In this document: piece by piece, positions 1-7,473 of the stretch
Layout of the letters: each line of letters begins with the position of its first letter
Position numbering within the stretch: the stretch's first letter is position 1
Assembly: GCA_017303675.1 (NCBI GenBank)
Contig: JAFLBX010000002.1
Location: 310,001-374,000, forward strand
DNA from: Ignavibacteria bacterium
GTDB lineage: Bacteria; Bacteroidota; Ignavibacteria; Tepidaquicellales; OLB5
Direction: 5' to 3'
Length of the DNA stretch: 64,000 nucleotides
Made by a program: the position numbers and the translations under genes
Notes under the pieces: model-generated
Databases searched by the model: none
Told to the model about the DNA's origin: nothing
Seen by the model: the letters and a program-made list of their open reading frames with translations, nothing else

Positions 1-357
1 CTTCTGAAAAAATTCAAAGGGATAAACAAATTTGATATTATCAGAACAGTAACGGAATTCACTGCATATTCGATCTGGTATAACTACCGCAATTATATCG
101 AAACCGAATGCAAAATAAATGAGCTTATTGTAAGCGGGGGCGGAGCGGAAAATCCTTTAATAATGAGAAGCTTAAAGAATTATTTTAAAGGAGTTAATGT
201 CTGCAGGCTTAAAGCCGGGGGAATCAATTCAAAAAATAAAGAAGCTGTACTTTTTGCCGTACTTGCAAATGAGTGTATTAACGGTAATCCCGCAAATATG
301 AACCGCGTTACCGGCTCAACCAAAGATGTTATTTTAGGAAAGATATGCCAGGCATGA
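1..357 (+). CDS. anmK: Anhydro-N-acetylmuramic acid kinase, 3' end (partial)
   Basis: The frame is open from base 1 and ends with TGA at 355-357, giving 118 residues of a C-terminus; the start lies outside the window. The segment has the glycine-rich stretch ELIVSGGGAENP, the motif NSKNKEAVLFAVLANE and an ending built on VTGSTKDVILGKI, matching the C-terminal end of AnmK. That enzyme phosphorylates and opens 1,6-anhydro-MurNAc recovered from peptidoglycan turnover in the cytoplasm. The terminal V-T-G-(A/S) then VxLGKI pattern is a family hallmark (from memory). No operon partner is visible downstream; the next 270 bases are non-coding and repeat-rich. Confidence 0.85.
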   Translation, partial: LLKKFKGINKFDIIRTVTEFTAYSIWYNYRNYIETECKINELIVSGGGAENPLIMRSLKNYFKGVNVCRLKAGGINSKNKEAVLFAVLANECINGNPANMNRVTGSTKDVILGKICQA

Positions 358-472
358 GATAAAGACAGTGACACAGGCATTTTGAGAATGCATTCATGCA
401 ATGAAAGTATTTATCTTTATCTGAATTCATTTTCTTTACCTTTTTAAATTACGGAAAGTGGATTAGTCATAG

Positions 473-606
473 TTGCCACGACCTTTAGGTCGTGGACCCT
501 GGACAGCATCTCAAGGGGCTTCAGCCCCTAAAAAATTGAAAATCAGTTAGCGGCTAAAGCCGTTAAAAGGTCAGTAAATATATCCACGACCTAAAGGTCG
601 TGGCAA
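473..606. repeat. Cluster of four palindromes bounded by a 23-bp inverted repeat (REP-like)
   Basis: Most of the 270-base gap between anmK and the SDR gene is filled by four short hairpins. The outer pair, 473-495 and 584-606, are exact reverse complements of each other over 23 bases, and each is itself a palindrome (9-bp arms CCACGACCT/AGGTCGTGG with a 2-base loop). Between them lie a palindrome at 514-529 (AGGGGCT/AGCCCCT) and one at 551-562 (CGGCT/AGCCG). No open frame of note and no T-tract follow, so this is not a simple terminator. It resembles REP/BIME-type extragenic palindromes; no RAYT transposase gene is in the window. Confidence 0.75.
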
Positions 607-627
607 TTAAAATTCCACCATAACATT

Positions 628-1350
628 ATGTATAAAGATAAAATAGCGATTGTAACAGGCGGTACAGGAGCGTTGGGCAGGGTTATTGTAAATCATTTTG
701 CTGCACAGGGTATGAAAGTGTATGTACCGGTTCGCTCTATGCCTGAATTTATGAAAGTGTTTGAACAAACAGATGAAACTGAATTCAAAGGATTGCCCAA
801 ACGATATGGCTTGCCATGTGACGCATCAAATGAAATTGAAGTGAAGGAATTTTGCGATAACGTGGTAAAACAGGAAAAAAGAATAGATTTCCTCGTAAAT
901 ACTGTTGGCGGTTACCACCCAAAACGAAGTGTGACAGATACTGATAAGGAGTTTATCGAACAGCAGCTTATGCTGAACTTTTATACTATGTTTTTTTTTA
1001 CAAAACATGCGCTAAGTTATTTTAAAATGAGTAACTTCGGGCGGGTCGTTTCAGTTGGCGCAAAGCCCGCAGTTGAAACAACTGCCGGCAAGTTTGCTTA
1101 TAGCTTCAGTAAAGGGGGAGTTGTAAACTTAATGTTAACTCTTGCCGAAGAACATAAGGCTGATAATATCACTTTCAATACTATTATCCCAAGTGTTATT
1201 GATACTCCCGCCAACCGCGAAAGCATGCAGAACCAGGATTTTTCCACTTGGGTAACTCCTTTGGAAATTGCTGAAACATGCCTTTTTTTGATGGGTGATG
1301 GAGCAAAATCTTATCGCGGGAATGTAATTAAGATGTATGGGAGAGTGTAA
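628..1350 (+). CDS. SDR family NAD(P)-dependent oxidoreductase
   Basis: This 240-residue protein is a classical short-chain dehydrogenase/reductase of cytoplasmic type. The N-terminal Rossmann signature TGGTGALG is at about residues 10-17, an NTVGG motif takes the place of the usual NNAG, and the catalytic pair is Y158 and K162 (YSFSK). The length is typical of the FabG-like branch. The substrate cannot be read from sequence. ATG is the first start after the palindrome cluster. The gene stands alone between two repeat-rich intergenic regions (473-606 and 1365-1860), so it has no operon context that would suggest a pathway. The family call is firm, the specific activity unknown. Confidence 0.85.
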   Translation: MYKDKIAIVTGGTGALGRVIVNHFAAQGMKVYVPVRSMPEFMKVFEQTDETEFKGLPKRYGLPCDASNEIEVKEFCDNVVKQEKRIDFLVNTVGGYHPKRSVTDTDKEFIEQQLMLNFYTMFFFTKHALSYFKMSNFGRVVSVGAKPAVETTAGKFAYSFSKGGVVNLMLTLAEEHKADNITFNTIIPSVIDTPANRESMQNQDFSTWVTPLEIAETCLFLMGDGAKSYRGNVIKMYGRV

Positions 1351-1364
1351 TTTAGAGAATATAT

Positions 1365-1414
1365 AGCTCCCCTCCTGTTTTTAGGAGGGGAAGAGTCCCG
1401 CTGAAAGCGGGACT
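1365..1414 (+). repeat. Left inverted-repeat end of DUF559 unit (two hairpins)
   Basis: Bases 1365-1390 form the outer 26-bp repeat with internal arms 1369-1376 and 1383-1390. Bases 1394-1414 form a second hairpin with 9-bp arms and the loop GAA. The outer repeat is matched exactly, in reverse complement, at 1835-1860. The second hairpin is not matched on the right side, where a different palindrome takes its position. Confidence 0.8.
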
Positions 1415-1448
1415 AGGGGTGGTTATATTTTTATTATCAAATAGAGAA

Positions 1449-1832
1449 ATGCGCAAAAACCAGTTACACAATATTGATAAGTTAAGAGATAGAAGAAAAG
1501 AACTACGTTCCAATCTAACACCCGCAGAAGCATTTTTGTGGAAATATCTTAAGAACAGTCAGCTTGAAGGCAGAAAATTCAGAAGGCAGCATAGTTTTGG
1601 AAAATTTGTGATTGACTTTTATTGTTCTACCCAGAAACTAGGAGTGGAACTTGATGGTATGTATCATTTTACTGAAGAACAAATAAAATATGATGCTGAA
1701 AGGAGTGAATATATGAATTCGTTGGGAATAAGGATAATACGATTTGAAAATGCAGAAGTGTTTGAGAAAACTGATGAAGTGTTGATTAAAATCAAAGATT
1801 GTTTTAGAAGCAACCACCCCGTCACTTCGTGA
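1449..1832 (+). CDS. DUF559 (Vsr/restriction-endonuclease-like fold) protein
   Basis: The product has 127 residues from ATG 1449; an upstream in-frame GTG at 1419 would add ten residues but lies in the inner repeat. It shows the DUF559 pattern: LTPAEAFLWKYLK, then GRKFRRQHSFGKFVIDFYC, then LGVELDGMYH, then GIRIIRFENAEVF. The D of VIDFYC and the E of VELDG are the acidic positions expected of a PD-(D/E)XK-like nuclease core (family knowledge). Cellular function is unknown for the family. The frame ends in TGA at 1830-1832, within the right-hand hairpin of the surrounding repeat unit, so gene and repeats look like one package. Confidence 0.85.
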   Translation: MRKNQLHNIDKLRDRRKELRSNLTPAEAFLWKYLKNSQLEGRKFRRQHSFGKFVIDFYCSTQKLGVELDGMYHFTEEQIKYDAERSEYMNSLGIRIIRFENAEVFEKTDEVLIKIKDCFRSNHPVTS

Positions 1833-1860
1833 CACCCCTCCTAAAAACAGGAGGGGAGCT
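1812..1860 (-). repeat. Right inverted-repeat end of DUF559 unit
   Basis: Bases 1812-1820 are the reverse complement of 1416-1424. Bases 1821-1833 form a small GTCAC/GTGAC hairpin that also contains the stop codon of the DUF559 gene. Bases 1835-1860 are the exact reverse complement of 1365-1390. Confidence 0.8.
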
Positions 1861-1931
1861 TATATTATCTGATGTTTTTAAATTATTGTATTTACATAAG
1901 GAAATAAAAAAAATACTGAATCCGCAAACGG

Positions 1932-2879
1932 TTAATACTTATAATTTATCTGTAATATCTTCAGCTTTTTATCCTTTGTTGTGACATAAATATATTTACC
2001 GTCCACAACAGCTATCCTGTTCACCTTATCTGAAAACTTATAATTCCCGGCGAAGTAATATGATTTAGGAGCATCGTTATAGAACCCTTCTATGCTTTTA
2101 TCATCAGCTACCCATACATAAAAATTCGATGCAATTACCTGGTGTGAATTCCTTCTGCCAAAAAGGTTGAATTGCCATTCGGGATTAGGAAGCTTTGATA
2201 TATCTAATACCTGCACACCTGACGAACCCTGTGGAATATAAGCCAGGTTACCATCTATAAAAGGCTCGAAAAAGCTGCCGCCTGAAGTGTATGTACCGAT
2301 TATCGGTAATGCTGATTTATCATTCAAGCCTATGATTGTCAAGTGACCAAGCGAACTTGATACATAAGCTATATTATTTGATACTGCAATTCCGCTTGCG
2401 CTGAAAGGTATAATCTGTGTATTCTTATAAACAGGGAAGTCAGCAATATTAACGTCATATACCTGCAGCCCGGCATCTTCATTGATTGCATACAGGTAGC
2501 CGTTATCTATTACAATTTTTGTAACTCTGCCGTTTGTCAGTATCTGCGTTTTTTTCTTTAGGGGTGATTTTGTCATGTCATATACTGCAATTTCATTTGC
2601 AAACAGCGCATAACAATAATGTCCGATGAAAGCTATACTTTTTGTACCGGCAAATTCTTTGATCTCAGAAATAGTGGGGCTGTATGGATCCCTAATTGAT
2701 ACTGGATAAACCGCTATTGGAGTTAAAACATAAGCATTATCATATAACACAATATCGAAAGGTTCGCTTGTGAACTCAAATGTGTTGATGAGGTCTAAAT
2801 TTACCTGTCCGCTGCGGGAATGATTAAATAAAGGCGCTAAAATGAAAACTATTAAAACGGCTAAGAGAGCATTTTTCAT
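1932..2879 (-). CDS. Secreted beta-propeller protein, LVIVD-repeat-like
   Basis: The product has 315 residues with an N-terminal hydrophobic stretch (about residues 4-17) fitting a Sec signal peptide, so it is exported. The rest is made of repeats of about 40 residues with the cadence 'xIAVYDMTKSPLKKK', 'LQVYDVNIADFPVYK', 'LTIIGLNDKSALPIIG' and 'VQVLDISKLPNPEW', the pattern of LVIVD repeats that fold as a propeller. There are no catalytic motifs. It probably acts as a surface or periplasmic binding scaffold (inference). It stands alone: upstream is a promoter-sized gap, and downstream lies the DUF559 unit. Confidence 0.65.
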   Translation of the reverse strand: MKNALLAVLIVFILAPLFNHSRSGQVNLDLINTFEFTSEPFDIVLYDNAYVLTPIAVYPVSIRDPYSPTISEIKEFAGTKSIAFIGHYCYALFANEIAVYDMTKSPLKKKTQILTNGRVTKIVIDNGYLYAINEDAGLQVYDVNIADFPVYKNTQIIPFSASGIAVSNNIAYVSSSLGHLTIIGLNDKSALPIIGTYTSGGSFFEPFIDGNLAYIPQGSSGVQVLDISKLPNPEWQFNLFGRRNSHQVIASNFYVWVADDKSIEGFYNDAPKSYYFAGNYKFSDKVNRIAVVDGKYIYVTTKDKKLKILQINYKY

Positions 2880-2967
2880 AATATTTTCTGTTTAGGTATT
2901 GTACAAATTTGCTTAAAAATACAATTATTTCAAATAGCAGATAATTGTATATTTTGTAACAAATTGT

Positions 2968-3003
2968 AAAAACAAAAAACCCTCCGTTATCAAACGGAGG
3001 GTT
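2968..3003 (-). terminator. Rho-independent terminator of the liv/aminotransferase operon
   Basis: Eleven-base arms 2978-2988 (AACCCTCCGTT) and 2993-3003 (AACGGAGGGTT) with a 4-base loop. Read on the minus strand, the hairpin is followed by TTTTTTGTTTTT. It lies 17 bases after the stop of the aminotransferase gene. Confidence 0.9.
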
Positions 3004-3019
3004 AGAAAAACCGGATTAT

Positions 3020-4180
3020 TTATGCTAAAACTGCTTTTATCCTTTTAATTGCTTCGTTGATATTTTCAACAGAGTTTGCGTATGAAAACCTGATATATCC
3101 TTCGCCGTATGCGCCGAATGAAGTGCCTGAAAGGCAGGCTACGCCTGCTTCATATAATAATTTGTCAGCAAGCTCTTTTGATTTATAACCTGTTCCTGTA
3201 ATATTCGGGAATGCATAAAAAGCGCCATCCGGCATTGAACAGTTAAAACCTTTAATTGAGTTCAGACCTTCAACTATGATATGCCTTCTTCTGTCAAATT
3301 CTGCTACTATAGCGTCAACAGCATCCTGCGGACCCGTTAATGCTTCGATGCAGCCTTTTTGTACGAAAGCATTGTTGCATGAATTACTGTTTACCATAAG
3401 CTTGGTAATAACAGGGGCAAGCTCGGTATTCATTATACCGTAACCGGCTCTCCAGCCTGTCATAGCGTATGTTTTTGAAAAACCGTCAAGAATAATAGTT
3501 CTATCTTTATACCCTGGCAGCTTTGTAATTGAAAATGATTCAGCTCCATCGTAACAGATCCTTGAATAAATTTCATCTGAAAGAACCATACAATCCCTGT
3601 TCTTAAGAATTTCAGCAATAGCTTCAATATCTTTTCTGGGAATGGTTTTACCGGTAGGATTGCCAGGTGTATTTATTATCACAAGCCTGGTTTTTTCGTT
3701 AACCTTGCTCTCAAAATCCTTCAGGTCAATATTAAAATTATTTTCCTGGGTTAAAGGCATAGGAACAGCCTTCGCACCGGTGAAATTTATCATGGATTCA
3801 TATATCGGGAAGCCCGGGTTTGGATACATAGCTTCATCACCATGCTGTAATAAAGCAAGTATTACAAAGAACATAATTGGCTTTGCGCCCGGTGTCATAA
3901 CTACATTATCAGCGGTAAAATCAACACCGCGGGTTCTTGATACATACTCAGCTATTACTTTTCTAAGCTCAGGCGTTCCCGCAGCACCGGTATAATGTGT
4001 ATCGCCGGCCTGTATAGATCTTACTGCGGCATCGCATATATTTTTCGGGGTAGGGAAGTCAGGTTCACCTATCTGTAAATGAATAATGTTTTTTCCTTCA
4101 GCTTCTAGAGCTTTTGCTTTTGCAAGGACTTCGAATGCTGTTTCTGTTCCCAGTCTGGATATTCCGTCAGCGAATTTCAT
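3020..4180 (-). CDS. Class I/II PLP-dependent aminotransferase
   Basis: The product has 386 residues, the full length of the AspC-like fold type I family. The Schiff-base lysine is K236 in GFSKTYAMTGWR. Other family landmarks are NTPGNPTG, LSDEIYSRICYDG (PLP-binding D and Y) and the C-terminal carboxylate-binding arginine in YIRFSYANS. The substrate is uncertain: aspartate, aromatic or branched-chain keto acids are all possible. The gene starts 61 bases after livF on the same strand and ends at a strong terminator, so it is likely the last gene of the livM-livG-livF transcript. That suggests a link to amino-acid uptake and catabolism (inference). Confidence 0.85.
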   Translation of the reverse strand: MKFADGISRLGTETAFEVLAKAKALEAEGKNIIHLQIGEPDFPTPKNICDAAVRSIQAGDTHYTGAAGTPELRKVIAEYVSRTRGVDFTADNVVMTPGAKPIMFFVILALLQHGDEAMYPNPGFPIYESMINFTGAKAVPMPLTQENNFNIDLKDFESKVNEKTRLVIINTPGNPTGKTIPRKDIEAIAEILKNRDCMVLSDEIYSRICYDGAESFSITKLPGYKDRTIILDGFSKTYAMTGWRAGYGIMNTELAPVITKLMVNSNSCNNAFVQKGCIEALTGPQDAVDAIVAEFDRRRHIIVEGLNSIKGFNCSMPDGAFYAFPNITGTGYKSKELADKLLYEAGVACLSGTSFGAYGEGYIRFSYANSVENINEAIKRIKAVLA

Positions 4181-4241
4181 TGTTATATATATTTAATTTT
4201 TTTGAATAGGATTTAATAAGAAAATTCCTTTTAAACTTTTA

Positions 4242-4955
4242 TTATGCTTCACCCAGGTATGCTTTGCGGACCTCCGGGTTTGATTCAAGCTCTTTTGCAG
4301 GACCTTCCAGGATTATGTTACCTGTTTCAATTACATAACCGTAATCAGCAACACTCAATGCCAGATTTGCATTCTGCTCAACCAGCAGAATTGTCATACC
4401 CAGGGTTTTATTGATCTCGACGATTTTTTCAAATATTGTCTTTGTAAGCAAAGGAGCAATTCCCAATGAAGGCTCATCAAGCAGAAGCATTTTGGGTTTT
4501 GACATTAATGCCCTGGATATCGCAAGCATTTGCTGCTCACCGCCTGAAAGTGTTCCGCCGGGCTGTTTAATTCTTTCTTTGAGCCTGGGGAAAATTGAAA
4601 ATATCAGGTCAAGATCAGAAGCAAAATTCTGTTTATCTTTGCGCAGGTATGCGCCCATATCAAGATTTTCCTTCACAGTCAGGTTGGCAAATATCAACCT
4701 TCCTTCCGGCACCTGGCAAAGCCCCTTTTCCACAATTTTATGGGCTGGAAGGTTAGTAATTTCCTCTCCCATATAAATAATTTTGCTTCCTTCGGCTGCC
4801 TTTACGATACTTGAAATTGCTCTTAGAGTCGTAGTTTTACCCGCTCCGTTAGCGCCAATTAATGTAATAATTGATTTTTCAGGAACGTTTATTGAAAGTC
4901 CCTTAATAGCGTTAATTGCTCCGTAATTTACATGCAGGTTTTCTACTTTTAACAT
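4242..4955 (-). CDS. livF: Branched-chain amino acid ABC transporter, ATP-binding protein LivF
   Basis: A 237-residue cytoplasmic ATPase of the LivF type. Walker A is GANGAGKT at residues 34-41, the signature LSGGEQ at 136-141, and Walker B ends at D160-E161 (MLLLDEPSLG). Residues QVPEGRLIFANLTVKENL and the C-terminal H-loop region are typical of LivF rather than LivG; the H-loop carries Q in LLVEQNAN, as usual for LivF. It begins two bases after the livG stop, so translation is probably coupled. It would power import through a LivH/LivM channel; only LivM is encoded here. Confidence 0.9.
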   Translation of the reverse strand: MLKVENLHVNYGAINAIKGLSINVPEKSIITLIGANGAGKTTTLRAISSIVKAAEGSKIIYMGEEITNLPAHKIVEKGLCQVPEGRLIFANLTVKENLDMGAYLRKDKQNFASDLDLIFSIFPRLKERIKQPGGTLSGGEQQMLAISRALMSKPKMLLLDEPSLGIAPLLTKTIFEKIVEINKTLGMTILLVEQNANLALSVADYGYVIETGNIILEGPAKELESNPEVRKAYLGEA

Positions 4956-4957
4956 CT

Positions 4958-5725
4958 TTATTTAGCTGGTTGCCCTAGATAAGCTTCAATCACCTTTGGA
5001 TCGCTTTGAATTTCAGCCGGTTTACCTTCGGCAATTTTTTTACCGTAATCAATTACGTATATTCTTTCACATATTCCCATGACCACATTCATATCATGCT
5101 CAACAAGTAATATTGAAATATTGAATTTATCTTTTACTGTTTGTATTAAATGCATTAGGTCCTTTTTCTCTGAAGGATTCATACCGGCTGCAGGCTCATC
5201 AAGCAGAAGAAGCTTTGGCTTTGTTGCCAGAGCGCGTACTATTTCAAGCTTTCGCTGGTCGCCGTAAGGCAGGTTCTTGGCATATTCGTCCGCATCAACA
5301 TGCAGGTCAAACATCTCCAGCAGCTCATGGATTTCTTTATCAATTGCCTTTTCTTCATCATGATAGCTTTTTAGCTGGAATACAGAACTCCAAAGCTTTG
5401 CCTTGCAGCTGTTATTATATGAAACCCTCACATTATCTTTAACTGAAAGGCTTTGACATAGCCTTATATTCTGGAAAGTTCTCGCAATGCCTTTATGGGT
5501 TACTTCAAAAGGTTTCAGCTGAACAATACTTTCACCATTGAACAGAACGTCGCCTTCAGTTGGATCATACACCCCGGTAATAATATTGAATACCGTTGTT
5601 TTGCCCGCGCCGTTAGGTCCAATAAGCCCAACAAGCTCATTCTGCCTTACAACAGCATCCAGCGAATCAACTGCTGTCAATCCTCCGAATCTTATAGTGC
5701 AATTCTTTAACGTCAGTATATCCAA
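4958..5725 (-). CDS. livG: Branched-chain amino acid ABC transporter, ATP-binding protein LivG
   Basis: A 255-residue ATPase with a TTG start. Walker A GPNGAGKT occupies residues 36-43. The segment GIARTFQNIRL is diagnostic of LivG. The ABC signature is slightly divergent (LPYGDQR instead of LSYGxQR). Walker B is LLLLDEPAAGMNP, and the H-loop histidine is present in LLVEHDMNVVM. The C-terminus YVIDYGKKIAEGKPAEIQ is the LivG tail. It lies between livM (20-base gap) and livF (2-base gap). It is the partner nucleotide-binding subunit of LivF. Confidence 0.9.
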   Translation of the reverse strand: MDILTLKNCTIRFGGLTAVDSLDAVVRQNELVGLIGPNGAGKTTVFNIITGVYDPTEGDVLFNGESIVQLKPFEVTHKGIARTFQNIRLCQSLSVKDNVRVSYNNSCKAKLWSSVFQLKSYHDEEKAIDKEIHELLEMFDLHVDADEYAKNLPYGDQRKLEIVRALATKPKLLLLDEPAAGMNPSEKKDLMHLIQTVKDKFNISILLVEHDMNVVMGICERIYVIDYGKKIAEGKPAEIQSDPKVIEAYLGQPAK

Positions 5726-5745
5726 TTATTATCAGTGTAATTAAT

Positions 5746-6807
5746 TTAATCTTTTAATGTAACATCAGGAGGCTGCTCAGGTGTGATCTTTTTGGCTTTA
5801 CGCTCAAGTTTTAAGCCAAATAACCCCTGTGGTCTCAGCAGCATCATAATTATAAGCAGCAGGGCATAAATTATCATTCTGTATTGCTGTACATCCCTTA
5901 ATAATTCAGGCAGTACAGTTAAAACAATAGCGGCAATAACAACGCCGGGTGTGCTTCCCATTCCCCCTAAGATTACCATTGCTACTATTTCAACTGAGCG
6001 CAGGAAGTTAAAATCTTCGGGATTAATATACTGCAGGAAGTGGGCATATAAGCCGCCTGCTACACCAGCAAAAAACGCGCCGATTATAAATGCTGTAACT
6101 TTGAATTTAGTTGTATTTATACCCATTGCTTCGGCGGCTATTTCGTCATCTTTTACAGCGATAAAGCCCCTGCCATAGGTTGATTTCATCAGGTTAGTAA
6201 TACCGAATATTATTAATGCTACAACTAAAAATGCCCAGAAAAAATCTGTGTATTTAGGGATATCATAAAATTTGTATGCAACATTGCTAAGCTCCGGAAC
6301 CATCTCAAGGCTTCTTACGCCGTTATCATAAATATATACACCGCGGAATCCCTGTGAAGCGCCAATGACATTTAAGTTCTGAATAATAACCCTGATTATT
6401 TCACTGAATCCAAGTGTAGTAATTGCAAGATAATCTCCTTTAAGCCTAAGCGAAGGAACTCCAACTATTATTCCGGCAAATGCTGCCCCAGCTCCGCCTA
6501 CGAGTAAGACAAAAATGAACCATAATGATCTGCCCAGAACTCCATCACCTAATACAGAAAGTAATGCAGGTGCAAAATAAGTGCTGAGCGCTGCAGAAAC
6601 ATATGCTCCAATTGCCATAAAACCGGCGTGACCCAAAGAAAATTGACCTGTATAACCGTTAATTAAATTAAGGCTGGCTGCAAGTACAATGTTAATTCCG
6701 CAATAAATTATTATCTGGTAGTAATAAGAGTTTATGGAACCTGAAAGTAAGTTAACTCCAAAAATCACAGCTATGGAAATCAGTAACAGTATCTTGGTAT
6801 TCTTCAC
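5746..6807 (-). CDS. livM: Branched-chain amino acid ABC transporter, permease LivM
   Basis: The product has 353 residues with a GTG start and about 8-10 predicted membrane helices. The conserved NLINGYTGQFSLGHAGFMA segment and the EAA-like loop around ITTLGFSEIIRVI identify LivM of the high-affinity branched-chain amino acid or related (urea, amide) importers. It is the first gene of the minus-strand operon. The usual partner permease LivH and the periplasmic binding protein are not upstream, where a divergently transcribed metal operon begins after 177 bases. The partners are either elsewhere in the genome or lost. Confidence 0.9.
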   Translation of the reverse strand: MKNTKILLLISIAVIFGVNLLSGSINSYYYQIIIYCGINIVLAASLNLINGYTGQFSLGHAGFMAIGAYVSAALSTYFAPALLSVLGDGVLGRSLWFIFVLLVGGAGAAFAGIIVGVPSLRLKGDYLAITTLGFSEIIRVIIQNLNVIGASQGFRGVYIYDNGVRSLEMVPELSNVAYKFYDIPKYTDFFWAFLVVALIIFGITNLMKSTYGRGFIAVKDDEIAAEAMGINTTKFKVTAFIIGAFFAGVAGGLYAHFLQYINPEDFNFLRSVEIVAMVILGGMGSTPGVVIAAIVLTVLPELLRDVQQYRMIIYALLLIIMMLLRPQGLFGLKLERKAKKITPEQPPDVTLKD

Positions 6808-6984
6808 TTAATCCCTTAAAAAATGAATGAAATTAACTTTACATATATACAAAATTAAGGGTTTTTAGGTCATTTTCAAGGTGTTAATTCAATCGAATGG
6901 CTTTATAAGTGAAACTAAATCCAATTTTTACAGGTTATTGATTTTGACATTGTTTTGATTCATAGAAATGGTTAACTTTACGTT

Positions 6985-7383
6985 GTGAAAAAAGCGTTCA
7001 AAAAATACTTTGTAGTTTTTTTGTCATTAATGCTGATTTTATCAAATTTTAGCTTTGCAACTCAATTAATGTTTTGCGAAATGACCGGAGATAGCAGCAG
7101 CTGTGAATGCAGTCACAAAGAACAAGTACGCTTCCGAGGAGTAAGCTTTACACAGGAAAACTCAAAATGCTGTGAGGAAAAAACCGCTGAACTTACAAAT
7201 ACAAATACACTTCTTAATCAGAATAATTCTCAGGAACACGACTCTTTTGTAAATATTTGTTTATATTATATATCTACAGTTGATCTTGATATCATAAACC
7301 ATAGTTTATTTATTTATTCACCTCAGGACACTTACCATCCCGAAATTGACATACCGGTTTTTACATCTTCTCTTCTAATCTAA
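6985..7383 (+). CDS. Small exported cysteine-rich protein at the head of the metal-efflux operon
   Basis: A 132-residue product from a GTG start. Residues 7-25 form a signal peptide or membrane segment. The mature part carries several cysteines: FCEM, CECSH and KCCEE. It recalls small Bacteroidota proteins of the 'HYC_CC_PP' type found next to metal-efflux genes (from memory, not verified). Function is unknown; soft-metal binding or sensing at the membrane is a reasonable guess, because it is followed 90 bases later by tolC-cusB-cusA. The start is set by the signal peptide; no clear ribosome binding site is present. Confidence 0.6.
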   Translation: MKKAFKKYFVVFLSLMLILSNFSFATQLMFCEMTGDSSSCECSHKEQVRFRGVSFTQENSKCCEEKTAELTNTNTLLNQNNSQEHDSFVNICLYYISTVDLDIINHSLFIYSPQDTYHPEIDIPVFTSSLLI

Positions 7384-7473
7384 AATAATCTCGTTTCGAT
7401 TCCAGGTTTTACTGCAGAATAATTTGTTATAAAATTATTTTATATATTTTTTTAAAATCGGAAATATGAGATC

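Larger units (their letters stand above)
1365..1860. mobile_element. Compact inverted-repeat unit carrying a DUF559 endonuclease-like gene
   Basis: The ends, 1365-1390 and 1835-1860, are perfect 26-bp inverted repeats. Each end is itself a hairpin (8-bp arms CCCCTCCT/AGGAGGGG). Inside the left end is a second hairpin at 1394-1414 (AGTCCCGCT/AGCGGGACT). Inside the right end is one at 1821-1833 (GTCAC/GTGAC). A further 9-bp inverted repeat, 1416-1424 with 1812-1820, brackets the gene. Direct TATAT copies flank the unit at 1360-1364 and 1861-1865 and could be a target duplication, though the flanks are AT-rich. The gene fills the interior, and its stop codon lies inside the right hairpin. I infer a small mobile or gene-cassette-like unit; there is no transposase. 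Confidence 0.6.

Noticed and set aside
473-606. Possible CRISPR fragment
   Set aside because: Only two copies of the longer repeat, in opposite orientation, with other palindromes rather than unique spacers between them; no cas genes.
6949-6984. Promoter-like TTG...TAACTTTA just before the cysteine-rich gene
   Set aside because: The box ends five bases before the GTG start, so the transcript would be leaderless; the match is imperfect and the region AT-rich.
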